Positions 18,836-26,918 of a stretch of DNA of 64,000 bases are shown piece after piece. A program made the translations under genes and the position numbers. Position 1 is the first letter of the stretch. Every line of letters begins with the position of its first letter. The notes below the pieces were generated by a model. That model was not told where the DNA came from. It worked only from the letters and a program-made list of their open reading frames with translations, and did not search any database. The stretch lies in contig JBNKWZ010000021.1 of the NCBI GenBank assembly GCA_050300015.1, forward strand, positions 62,001-126,000. Reading direction: 5' to 3'. This DNA comes from CAYZQH01 sp050300015. Lineage in GTDB: Bacteria > Pseudomonadota > Gammaproteobacteria > Pseudomonadales > Cellvibrionaceae.

Positions 18836-19924
18836 ATGAATCACACTCTGTCTCTCGTAAAAATGATTATCTTGCCTTTGGTGAGTCTTGCAATTATAGA
18901 TGGGGTATTAGGGTATTTCTTAGGTTATGACTATTCGCCTAGCTCAAATAAAATTGAAAATTATTTTTCTTATGGTTATTCAACTGAATCCAAGCTTCTG
19001 AGCATTATCGGAGAAAGTGATGAGTTAGCAAGACCTATCGCCAAGGCGGGATGGAATGACCTCATTCCTGAGCGAGAGCCAAGTAAGGCAAGCCACTGTG
19101 AGTTAAAAGTAACATTTTATGGGATGTCATTTTCTAACCGAATTGCGAGGCAGGCAGTTGGCCTAGACCCATGTCTGTCCATAAGACTGATTAGTGGACC
19201 TGGTGCGCCACTTTCTCATAGTTATTGGGAGTACAAGCGTTTTGCCCAATTGGATGATGCATCCATCTTGGTAGTTGGTATTTTGGCGTCCTCCGTTAGG
19301 AAATTGGCTACCGTTGCCCATTTTTCATCTGCTTTTGAAGCCCCGGGTTCCCACATGTACCCTAAGTACTACCTTGGGCCAGAAGGACAGTTGAATGAGA
19401 TCGCACCACCTGCTACGTCGCTTCATCAGTTCAGGCGAATCATAATTGATAGTCCTTCGACGATTGATCATTTTTTATCGGATCATGATGCGTATTACAG
19501 TAAGTGGGTTTACGATAAAAACCACTTAGATAACTCAGTAATATTCAGAATGCTAAGGCGGGCCTATGGGCAAAAGAGGAAGAGAAGTATTGATGCTAGG
19601 TTTTATAACGCAGAGCGTGGTCTTATTCGAAATGAAGGCGAAGTCATTGACGTAGCGCAGTCAATTATGAGGTCCTGGGGGGACATGGCTGCAAGCGACA
19701 ACAAAAAGTTGATCTTTCTGCTTATCAATGACAAAGGTTATGACCGTGCTTTAGAATCCACTTTTAATTTGGATGAATTAGTTGGACAAGCTTGGTTGTC
19801 TACCTCTGAACACATCGAGGCGAATAATCCGGCCAACTTTTTGCCTGATGGTCATTTTTTACCGAAATGGGATCAAGAAATGGCTCGAGCACTGCTGAGT
19901 AAAATCTACGGGATGGAAAAGTAG
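18836..19924 (+). CDS. SGNH-hydrolase-like partner of the MBOAT protein
   Basis: A 362-residue protein with one N-terminal membrane anchor (~8-28) and an extracytoplasmic domain. Degenerate SGNH blocks can be read: FYGMSFSNR (block I Gly-x-Ser), SGPGAPLSHSY (block II), and a C-terminal PDGHFLP (block V Asp-x-x-His, in the form D-G-H). AlgJ/AlgX-type proteins take the acyl group from the MBOAT transporter and put it on the polymer. The pairing with the gene just upstream supports this; sequence similarity alone is weak. Confidence 0.7.
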   Translation: MNHTLSLVKMIILPLVSLAIIDGVLGYFLGYDYSPSSNKIENYFSYGYSTESKLLSIIGESDELARPIAKAGWNDLIPEREPSKASHCELKVTFYGMSFSNRIARQAVGLDPCLSIRLISGPGAPLSHSYWEYKRFAQLDDASILVVGILASSVRKLATVAHFSSAFEAPGSHMYPKYYLGPEGQLNEIAPPATSLHQFRRIIIDSPSTIDHFLSDHDAYYSKWVYDKNHLDNSVIFRMLRRAYGQKRKRSIDARFYNAERGLIRNEGEVIDVAQSIMRSWGDMAASDNKKLIFLLINDKGYDRALESTFNLDELVGQAWLSTSEHIEANNPANFLPDGHFLPKWDQEMARALLSKIYGMEK

Positions 19925-20534
19925 AGCTTGCGCTTAGCGAATTCTTCGAGCGTTTTTCAGTATTTTCGGTCAGTTTTACTTCAAAAGTAAGGCATACTTG
20001 GGACCAAGTGTGTGTCCTTGAGCAGCCGGTTTGCTCGGCTGGGGCGAATTGGCTTTTTTAGTCAGTTGAGAGCAGACGGCTGAGATGTCTTCGTTTCAGA
20101 TGCGCGATCAAAAAGCTCAAAGAGGGTTTTGATTGGATCTATATCTAGTGAGTTATGAGTAGGTTCAAAAGATCAAATAGCTTTCAGGAATAAAGCGGTT
20201 GCTCTTTATATGGTTGTTATATAGCTATAATAAGCTGCTCTGATATGCTACTTAACATAGCATATCAGAGCAGCTTGGCTTTAGATTCCCGACAGGAGTG
20301 TCGAGATTTTTACCAGTTCGCTGGCGAGGTGCTGGGGTTTTTAAGCTTTGAAAGGGATATGATTGTGTCATTGGCGTCGAGTTTTTGCTTTTTTGAGCAG
20401 AAAGCGCATTCTATTGGAGCAATATGCTCTAATTTAAACCCAAATAGCATGTTTAAAACTAATTGATATAATTACGGCAAGGTCTTTGCTCTGGGAAGCT
20501 TTATTGATTAAGCCGGTCTAAGAGGGTATATGAT
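19925..20534. other. 610-base gap ahead of the nucleotide-sugar operon
   Basis: No convincing gene. A 73-codon frame at 20245-20466 has no ribosome-binding site and overlaps a strong hairpin, so it is left out. The region holds a perfect 19-base-pair inverted repeat (20232-20276, listed separately), a smaller CAGCCG/CGGCTG hairpin near 20023-20041, and a short CGACA/TGTCG hairpin near 20290-20303 followed by a T-run. It probably contains the terminator of the MBOAT operon and the promoter of the rfbF operon. Confidence 0.45.
20232..20276. repeat. Perfect 19-bp inverted repeat with 7-base loop
   Basis: The left arm AAGCTGCTCTGATATGCTA (20232-20250) is exactly complementary to the right arm TAGCATATCAGAGCAGCTT (20258-20276), with the loop CTTAACA between. 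As RNA it would form one very stable hairpin. No T-run follows directly on either side, so it is not a typical intrinsic terminator. It lies 259 bases before rfbF. Confidence 0.85.
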
Positions 20535-21308
20535 ATGAAGGCTGTTATTTTGGCAGGAGGGTTGGGCACACGCTTAAGTGAGGAAACGACGATTAAGCCA
20601 AAGCCTATGGTTGAGATAGGTGGAATGCCGATTCTTTGGCATATTATGAAAATCTATTCCCACCATGGGATTAACGAATTCGTTGTTTGCTGTGGTTACA
20701 AAGGTCACGTTATTAAGGAGTTCTTTGCTAATTATGTAGTACGCACCGCGAGCGTGACGTTTGACATGGCCAATAATTCGATGGAGGTTCATGACAATGT
20801 TACGGAACCGTGGAAGGTAACGTTGGTAGATACCGGTGCGAATACTTTGACGGGTGGCCGATTAAAGAAGGTTAAAAAGTACATTGGGGATGAAACATTT
20901 TGTTTCACTTATGGAGACGGCGTTAGCGATGTAGACATAACTCAGTTGGTGGCGTTTCACAAATCTCAGGGTCGCAATGCAACATTGACAGCAGTCCAGC
21001 CTCCCGGGCGGTTCGGCGCGATTGTGCTGGGACAGAACGACACTCAGATTCGTTCGTTCCATGAAAAACCCAGTGGTGATGGCGCCTGGATAAATGGAGG
21101 CTATTTCGTTTTGGAGCCGTCCGTTATTGATTTGATCGAAGGAGATCAAACAACATGGGAGCAAGAGCCTCTTATTCAATTGGCAAGGGATGGGGAGTTA
21201 AGCGCCTATAAACACTCCGGTTTTTGGCAGCCCATGGATACATTGCGTGATAAGCAATATTTGGAGGGTTTAGTTGAGAACCAAAAAGCACCTTGGATTC
21301 GATGGTAG
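20535..21308 (+). CDS. rfbF: Glucose-1-phosphate cytidylyltransferase
   Basis: Makes CDP-glucose from CTP and glucose 1-phosphate, the entry step to CDP-linked deoxy- and branched sugars. 257 residues with the pyrophosphorylase signature MKAVILAGGLGTRLSEET, KPKPMVEIGG, the CTP-specific CCGYKG segment, FCFTYGDGVSDVD, and INGGYFVLEP. It leads a compact plus-strand operon up to 25338. No typical CDP-glucose 4,6-dehydratase (rfbG) follows, so the next step must be done by the dehydratase/epimerase at 22452 or by an enzyme encoded elsewhere. Confidence 0.95.
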   Translation: MKAVILAGGLGTRLSEETTIKPKPMVEIGGMPILWHIMKIYSHHGINEFVVCCGYKGHVIKEFFANYVVRTASVTFDMANNSMEVHDNVTEPWKVTLVDTGANTLTGGRLKKVKKYIGDETFCFTYGDGVSDVDITQLVAFHKSQGRNATLTAVQPPGRFGAIVLGQNDTQIRSFHEKPSGDGAWINGGYFVLEPSVIDLIEGDQTTWEQEPLIQLARDGELSAYKHSGFWQPMDTLRDKQYLEGLVENQKAPWIRW

Positions 21309-21329
21309 CCCGAGAGGTATTGTTGATCG

Positions 21330-22442
21330 ATGGATGTTGAAAGTATTGTCGTGGGCGCGGGGGTCGTCGGCTTGGCGATCGGGAGAAGTCTTGCGCACAG
21401 TGGTCGAGATGTCTTGGTGCTGGAGCGAAATAACACAATTGGACAGGAAACTAGCTCCCGCAATAGTGAGGTGATTCATGCGGGAATCTACTATCCTAAA
21501 GGTAGCCTAAAAGCCGAGCTCTGCGCCAGAGGGAAGCGGCTACTCTATGACTATTGTAAATCCTTCAACATTGATCATCGTTGCGTCGGTAAGCTGATAG
21601 TCGCCGCTACGGAAAGCCAAATTCCCGCGTTGCAAACGATACTTGCAAAAGGTGTTGCAAACGGCGTCAAGGACTTAACCTTAATGTCGAAATCGCAATT
21701 ATTAGAGATTGAACCTGAATTGCAAGCCGTGGCTGCCGTTTGGTCCCCGTCTACGGGGATTATTAACAGCCACGAGCTGATGTTAGCGCTTCAGGGCGAT
21801 ATGGAAGCTCATGGTGGAATACTTTCGGTTTGCAGTAATGTAAAACGCATTCAAGTGCTGAACAATGGGTTTCGCGTAGAGTTGGACGATGATAATAGTA
21901 CTTCGGTTACCTGCAAAGAGCTTATCAATTGCTGTGGGTTAGGTGCCCAAACACTGAGTCAGAGAATAGAGGGCATTGATCAGCGTCTCATTCCTCCTCA
22001 ATTCTTGTCCCGAGGTTGTTATTTCTCGCTGGTCGGCCGCTCGCCATTCAAGCATCTTATTTACCCAATGCCGAATAATGAGGGGTTGGGCGTCCACTTA
22101 ACGCTCGATTTGCAAGGGCGTGCTCGATTCGGACCGGATACCGAATGGGTGGATAAAGTCAATTATGATGTTGATCCAAAGCGAGCAGTGGCTTTTTATG
22201 GCGCTATTCGTAGTTATTATCCAGAGCTCAAAGAAGGGCAGTTGGAACCAGCTTATGCTGGTATTCGGCCCAAAATTGCTGGGCCAGGTCAAAATCCAGC
22301 AGACTTTGATATTCAAGGGCCGACTGATCATGGAACTCATGGATTTGTCGCTCTCTATGGCATTGAGTCACCCGGCTTAACGTCGTCTTTGGCCATAGCA
22401 GAAGTAGTGGTTAAAAAACTCGATGAAAACATCCAAAAATAG
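21330..22442 (+). CDS. LhgO-like FAD-dependent oxidoreductase
   Basis: A 370-residue DAO-fold flavoprotein: the dinucleotide-binding motif VVGAGVVGLAIGRSLA with VLERN at the N-terminus, SSRNSEVIHAGIYYP as in L-2-hydroxyglutarate oxidases, and IRPKIAGPGQ near the C-terminus. The LhgO family oxidises 2-hydroxy acids. Inside a CDP-sugar operon, between rfbF and a sugar epimerase/dehydratase, the natural substrate may be a sugar or sugar-acid side chain rather than hydroxyglutarate. That part is inference. Confidence 0.85.
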   Translation: MDVESIVVGAGVVGLAIGRSLAHSGRDVLVLERNNTIGQETSSRNSEVIHAGIYYPKGSLKAELCARGKRLLYDYCKSFNIDHRCVGKLIVAATESQIPALQTILAKGVANGVKDLTLMSKSQLLEIEPELQAVAAVWSPSTGIINSHELMLALQGDMEAHGGILSVCSNVKRIQVLNNGFRVELDDDNSTSVTCKELINCCGLGAQTLSQRIEGIDQRLIPPQFLSRGCYFSLVGRSPFKHLIYPMPNNEGLGVHLTLDLQGRARFGPDTEWVDKVNYDVDPKRAVAFYGAIRSYYPELKEGQLEPAYAGIRPKIAGPGQNPADFDIQGPTDHGTHGFVALYGIESPGLTSSLAIAEVVVKKLDENIQK

Positions 22443-22451
22443 GAACTGAAA

Positions 22452-23501
22452 ATGAAAGTGTTAATTACAGGCAATTTGGGGTATATCGGGCCTGCGGTCA
22501 TCAAACAGCTAAGAGCAAGCTACCCGCAAGCTTACCTAATCGGGCTGGACTTGGGGTTTTTCGCGCATTGTCTAACGGGGGTCGATTGTATTCCTGATGT
22601 CCATTTGGATGAGCAGCTGTATATGGACGTGAGAAGAGTCGAACAAAAGCATCTAGAGGGTTGTGATGCAGTTGTACACCTAGCCGCCATAAGCAATGAC
22701 CCCATGGGCAAGACTTTTGAGAAAGTCACAGATGAAATCAACTGCCAATCGAGTATTCGAATCGCTAAAATGGCCAAGGCTGCTGGGGTAAAAAATTATG
22801 TCTTTGCTTCTAGCTGCAGTGTGTATGGATTTGCCGAGGGAGGGCCGAGAAAAGAGGATGATCCTCTAAACCCCTTGACTGCATACGCCAAATCTAAAAT
22901 TGGTACTGAAGAGGGTGTCAAGACACTTGCAGATGAAACTTTTACTGTAACCTGTTTAAGGTTTGCGACCGCCTGCGGGTTCAGTCCACGAACTCGATTA
23001 GATTTGGTGTTAAATGATTTCGTTGCTGGAGCTATTAGCTCTGGTGAAATCACTATTTTGAGTGACGGGACTCCCTGGCGACCATTGATTCACATTGATG
23101 ATATGGCATTGGCGATAGAATGGGCTATTACCAGGTCAGCGGACAATGGGGGCGCTTTTCTATCCGTGAACGCCGGATCTGAGCAATGGAATTACCAAGT
23201 TAAGGATTTAGCGCAAGCTGTTGCCGAGGCGGTACCTGGCACGAAAGTTTCTGTCAATCCGGATGCCGTTCCAGACAAGCGGTCGTATCAAGTGAGTTTT
23301 GCAAAATACCGAGAACTGGCGCCTAATCACCAGCCGAAAGTGACGCTAGCGGCAGCGGTGGAAGGTTTAAAAGATGGGCTGAGTCAAATGTCGTTTAAGG
23401 ACGCTGATTTTAGGAATTCAGAATACATACGATTGAAAGTTCTCAGCGATCATATGAGTAGCCTTCGTATTGATGACAATCTAAATTGGAAGCGAAAATG
23501 A
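22452..23501 (+). CDS. NAD-dependent nucleotide-sugar epimerase/dehydratase
   Basis: A 349-residue extended SDR enzyme: MKVLITGNLGYIG (NAD binding), VVHLAAISNDP, the catalytic serine/threonine region FASSCSVYG, and the Tyr-x3-Lys pair in AYAKSK. The fold is that of nucleotide-sugar 4-epimerases and 4,6-dehydratases; the exact reaction cannot be assigned. SD sequence AGGA lies upstream, and the next gene overlaps its stop by four bases. Confidence 0.9.
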   Translation: MKVLITGNLGYIGPAVIKQLRASYPQAYLIGLDLGFFAHCLTGVDCIPDVHLDEQLYMDVRRVEQKHLEGCDAVVHLAAISNDPMGKTFEKVTDEINCQSSIRIAKMAKAAGVKNYVFASSCSVYGFAEGGPRKEDDPLNPLTAYAKSKIGTEEGVKTLADETFTVTCLRFATACGFSPRTRLDLVLNDFVAGAISSGEITILSDGTPWRPLIHIDDMALAIEWAITRSADNGGAFLSVNAGSEQWNYQVKDLAQAVAEAVPGTKVSVNPDAVPDKRSYQVSFAKYRELAPNHQPKVTLAAAVEGLKDGLSQMSFKDADFRNSEYIRLKVLSDHMSSLRIDDNLNWKRK

Positions 23502-24028
23502 AATTCATCGAAACCCCGTTAAAGGGTGCTTTTGTGATAGAGCTGAATAAGCTGGAAGATGAGCGAGGCTATTTTGCTAGAACCTTTTGCACCGAAGAGT
23601 TGAAAGAGCACGGTCTAGTTCCTGATGTTTTACAGGCAAATATGAGTTGGAATAAAGTACGTGGAACTTTAAGGGGTATGCATTACCAGCATTCGCCTTA
23701 CCAGGAAACGAAACTTATTCGTTGTACCCGAGGTGCATTATTCGACGTGATCATCGACCTAAGGCCTGCATCGGACACATTCGGGAAGCATTTTGGAGTG
23801 GAGTTGACTGAAAGTAATCAAAAAGCTCTATTTGTACCAAGGGACTTCGCACATGGGTTTATAACGCTGGAAGACAATACCGATGCTTCTTACATGGTGA
23901 GCCAAAGTTATCACCCTGGAAGTGAAGGTGGTATACGTTGGAATGACCCAAGATTTTCAATTAATTGGCCAATCGAACCGATCGTTATCTCAAACAAAGA
24001 TGCCAGCTGGCCTGACTACGAAGGATAG
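23498..24028 (+). CDS. dTDP-4-dehydrorhamnose 3,5-epimerase family protein (RfbC-like)
   Basis: A 176-residue cupin epimerase of the RfbC family: DERGYFARTFC near the start, the LRGMHYQ motif with the catalytic-type histidine, KLIRCTRGALFDVIIDLRP, and FVPRDFAHGFITL. The start is the ATG at 23498, which overlaps the preceding stop as ATGA and has GGAAG before it. In this CDP-sugar operon it likely epimerises a 4-keto sugar intermediate. No dTDP-glucose genes (rfbA/B/D) are in the window, so the rhamnose pathway itself is not implied. Confidence 0.9.
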   Translation: MKFIETPLKGAFVIELNKLEDERGYFARTFCTEELKEHGLVPDVLQANMSWNKVRGTLRGMHYQHSPYQETKLIRCTRGALFDVIIDLRPASDTFGKHFGVELTESNQKALFVPRDFAHGFITLEDNTDASYMVSQSYHPGSEGGIRWNDPRFSINWPIEPIVISNKDASWPDYEG

Positions 24029-24033
24029 ACAGT

Positions 24034-25338
24034 ATGATAATCGTTGACACGGCGTTAAAAAAACTGGAGCAGGAAGGCCGCCCTATTAAGCTTGGCATGG
24101 TGGGAGCGGGTTTCATGGGGAGGGGCGTGGCTCTTAATATTCTTCAGAGCACTCCAGGAATCGACCTAGTTGCAATATCCAACCGCAGAATAGAGGGTGC
24201 CGAAAGAGCCTATCAGGAAGCTGGTGTCTCAGAGTTTGTGAGATGCGAAAGTGTCCAGCAAATTGAATCCGCTGTTGAAAATCAACAATATGTGGTTACA
24301 GAAAACGCGATTGGCTTGTGTGAAGCCGATAATATAGATGTGATTTTAGAGGTTACGGGTGCTATTGAGTTTGGTGCAGAAGTGGCGCTTAAAGCGATAG
24401 AGCATAAAAAGCATATTTTGCTAATGAACGCAGAGTTAGATAGCACTATAGGGCCTCTTCTCAAAAAGAAAGCAGATAGTGCTGGTGTAGTCTTTACAAA
24501 TGTTGATGGCGATCAGCCAGGGGTCATTGTCAACCTATATCGGTTTGTTAAAGGGCTGGGCATTCGGCCTGTATTGTGTGGAAACATTAAGGGATTACAA
24601 GATCCATATCGGAACCCAACGACACAAAAAAGTTTCGCAGAGAAATGGGGGCAGCAGCCCCATATGGTGACGTCTTTTGCCGATGGTTCAAAAATTTCTT
24701 TTGAGCAAGCAATCGTTGGGAATGCCACAGGCATGCGTGTGGCCAAGACTGGAATGCTTGGCCCTACGGTGGCGCCCGGTACACCCATTGAAAAAACCGT
24801 AGACCTATTTCCACTGGAGCACCTTGAAACCGGCCCAGGTATTGTGGATTATGTTGTGGGGCCTTCACCAAATGGTGGCGTCTTTGTTTTGGGGATGCAT
24901 GATAATCCAAAGCAAAAGCACTACCTAAATTTATATAAAGTTGGAGAGGGCCCGCTGTATTGTTTTTATAATCCATACCACCTCTGTCACTTCGAGGTTG
25001 GTAATACGATTGCTAGGGCCGTCCTCTTTGGTGATGCAGCCGTGGCTCCTATCAATGAACCTGTTGTAGAGGTTGTAACTACTGCCAAAACAGATTTAAA
25101 AGCCGGTAAAACATTAGACGGTATCGGTTGGTATGATACATATGGGCAAGCTGAAAATGCTAATGTGGTATTCCAAAAGGCATTGCTACCACTTGGTTTG
25201 GCTGAAGGCTGCGTGTTAAAAAACGATGTAAAAAAAGACCAGATTCTGACATATCAAGATGTTGAGCTGCCATTGGACAGACTTTGTGACAGGCTGCGCC
25301 AGGAGCAGAATGAATTATTCAGGAGTTTGTTAGAGTAG
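24034..25338 (+). CDS. NAD(P)-dependent oxidoreductase with homoserine-dehydrogenase-like fold and SAF domain
   Basis: A 434-residue enzyme: Rossmann motif LGMVGAGFMGRGVA at ~20, a middle catalytic domain (LLMNAELDSTIGP, TNVDGDQPG) and a C-terminal SAF-type segment (AKTDLKAGKTLDGIG … KKDQILTYQDVEL). Members of this family recur in sugar-modification and branched-sugar gene sets, but the reaction is unassigned. An AAGGA lies seven bases before the ATG. Last gene of the rfbF operon. Confidence 0.78.
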   Translation: MIIVDTALKKLEQEGRPIKLGMVGAGFMGRGVALNILQSTPGIDLVAISNRRIEGAERAYQEAGVSEFVRCESVQQIESAVENQQYVVTENAIGLCEADNIDVILEVTGAIEFGAEVALKAIEHKKHILLMNAELDSTIGPLLKKKADSAGVVFTNVDGDQPGVIVNLYRFVKGLGIRPVLCGNIKGLQDPYRNPTTQKSFAEKWGQQPHMVTSFADGSKISFEQAIVGNATGMRVAKTGMLGPTVAPGTPIEKTVDLFPLEHLETGPGIVDYVVGPSPNGGVFVLGMHDNPKQKHYLNLYKVGEGPLYCFYNPYHLCHFEVGNTIARAVLFGDAAVAPINEPVVEVVTTAKTDLKAGKTLDGIGWYDTYGQAENANVVFQKALLPLGLAEGCVLKNDVKKDQILTYQDVELPLDRLCDRLRQEQNELFRSLLE

Positions 25339-25773
25339 GTAAACTCTATGGGCAAATGATGGAAAGGAATTGTTGTATTTGCAAGTATTTTAGCGGTTGT
25401 GAATCATCTCGGGTCTATCAGGTCGTTAAATCTTTATCAGATTGTACTCGCTCAAAATATTCGAGATGCGAACCCCAATGAATAAACGCCGAATGAAATG
25501 AGCTTGCCATTAGTGTGATCTCGGCGTGGGTTTGGTTTCGAGAACCGGAACGCCGCCTTTTTATGGTTTCTGTAGCCTTCCGACGCAAATGCTTCTTGAA
25601 TCTAGATGTTTCGATGGCCATTTTGTATATCCCTCATATTGCTATATAAATTGTATTCCAGCTGGATGGTCGGAATAGTTGAATGTAGGGCGAGTGACAT
25701 TGCCGAAGGGCGATTGTCTGTTAGTAAGATACTTTGTGAGTTAATTAATAAAATGCAGTGAAGGGTGGTTTTG
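25339..25773. other. Intergenic region with one possible minus-strand ORF
   Basis: About 435 bases between the rfbF operon and a glycosyltransferase gene. Only the small basic ORF at 25418-25621 (minus, listed separately) stands out. The stretch 25622-25660 is A+T rich and could carry a minus-strand promoter (TTTATATAGCAATAT on that strand). Confidence 0.4.
25418..25621 (-). CDS. Possible small basic protein
   Basis: A 67-residue frame on the minus strand. It begins MAIETSRFKKHLRRK and is rich in Lys/Arg in its first half. The ATG has a good GAGGGA ribosome-binding site nine bases upstream and an A+T-rich promoter-like stretch before it, which most spurious frames here lack. I recognise no family. 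It could be a regulator-like or DNA-binding small protein, a remnant, or chance. Confidence 0.35.
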   Translation of the reverse strand: MAIETSRFKKHLRRKATETIKRRRSGSRNQTHAEITLMASSFHSAFIHWGSHLEYFERVQSDKDLTT

Positions 25774-26874
25774 ATGAGAGGGTTAGTGATTGGGCCGGAC
25801 CGAAAACATGATGCTGTAGGGTTTAATCAGATTTACCCACTTTTAGCTTATAAACGAGAAATACGCAAAAACCTTGGGGTTAGTCTTCAGTATCAAAAGT
25901 TAACTCAGTTGAATGAAATAAATTCAATTCTGAAAAAAATCAGGTTGTTTGACTTGGTGTTTGTACGTATAGGATGGAAGGAAGATGAGGTTGCAGTAGA
26001 GAAGATTTTTATTGAGTTACGCAATAAATTTAAAGGAAAGATTATTTTTATTGATCCTTTCGATCAAACCAGTAGTCGTTTTTTCGGTGTTTTACCATTC
26101 GTTGATCTTTTCATAAAGTATCAGGCTCTAAAAGATAAAAGCAAGTACCTGGAGAAGTATAGAGGAGGGAACTATGCGACTAACAGGCTTTACTTGGAAT
26201 CCAAAATCGATGTGGGTAGTTGGTATGTGGGGTCACAAGTAGCAAAAGGCCAAGAGTCAAAAATTATTGGTGGCTGGTACCCTGTCGATTTCAGTATTGT
26301 TTCTCAGTTTCGACCTACCTTGATGCAAAGGTTAGTAAAAAAAAGTACCGCTCAAATAGTAAAAGATGTAGATGTATTTTGCCATGTTTCCTGCGGTGCG
26401 CGTGATTCTCAAGAGTGGTATGGCATCCATAGAGCAAAGTCTGTTCAACTATTAAGTGAGTTGCCTAAGAAATATTTTACGTCGGTTAGCGCAGATTACG
26501 CTGGTGAGCCAAGGATATCTAGGAAGGAATACTTGGACTACATGTATAGAAGTAAGATTATTGTGAGCCCCCTCGGTTGGGGTGAAGTTACGATGAGAGC
26601 GTTCGAGGCGGCGCTCTCCGGGGCCGTGTTAGTGCAACCCGAAGTCTCCCATTTAGAAACGTTTCCGAATATATTCATGGAAGACGAAACTTATATGCCA
26701 GTCAGTTGGGATTTTTCAAACCTAAAGGATAAGGTGGGGCTATGTCTAGATAATTACAGTGACAAAATAAAGCTAGCAGAAGCGGCCAAAGAGAAGTTGA
26801 TCGACTACTATCAGAATGGCGGAATTTTATTGCACATTGAGTCGATTATCTCAAGACTGGAAGGTGGTTCTTAG
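25774..26874 (+). CDS. Glycosyltransferase-like protein (CgeB/YkvP-type C-terminus)
   Basis: About 366 residues. The C-terminal third resembles the GT-B donor domain of CgeB-like transferases: SKIIVSPLGWGEVTMRAFEAALSGAVLV, then HLETFPNIF. The N-terminal half is poorly conserved, with FDLVFVRIGWKEDEV and IIFIDPFDQTSS. The ATG at 25774 has AAGGG eight bases upstream; a GTG at 25765 is possible. It is likely another sugar transferase of the locus; donor unknown. A+T content is higher than in the flanking housekeeping genes. Confidence 0.7.
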   Translation: MRGLVIGPDRKHDAVGFNQIYPLLAYKREIRKNLGVSLQYQKLTQLNEINSILKKIRLFDLVFVRIGWKEDEVAVEKIFIELRNKFKGKIIFIDPFDQTSSRFFGVLPFVDLFIKYQALKDKSKYLEKYRGGNYATNRLYLESKIDVGSWYVGSQVAKGQESKIIGGWYPVDFSIVSQFRPTLMQRLVKKSTAQIVKDVDVFCHVSCGARDSQEWYGIHRAKSVQLLSELPKKYFTSVSADYAGEPRISRKEYLDYMYRSKIIVSPLGWGEVTMRAFEAALSGAVLVQPEVSHLETFPNIFMEDETYMPVSWDFSNLKDKVGLCLDNYSDKIKLAEAAKEKLIDYYQNGGILLHIESIISRLEGGS

Positions 26875-26918
26875 CTACATTTGATTGCAGCTCTAACCCC
26901 TAGCGAAGCTGGGCTGGT

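Noticed and set aside
20245..20466. 73-codon ORF before rfbF
   Set aside because: Overlaps the 19-bp hairpin, lacks a ribosome-binding site and resembles no family.
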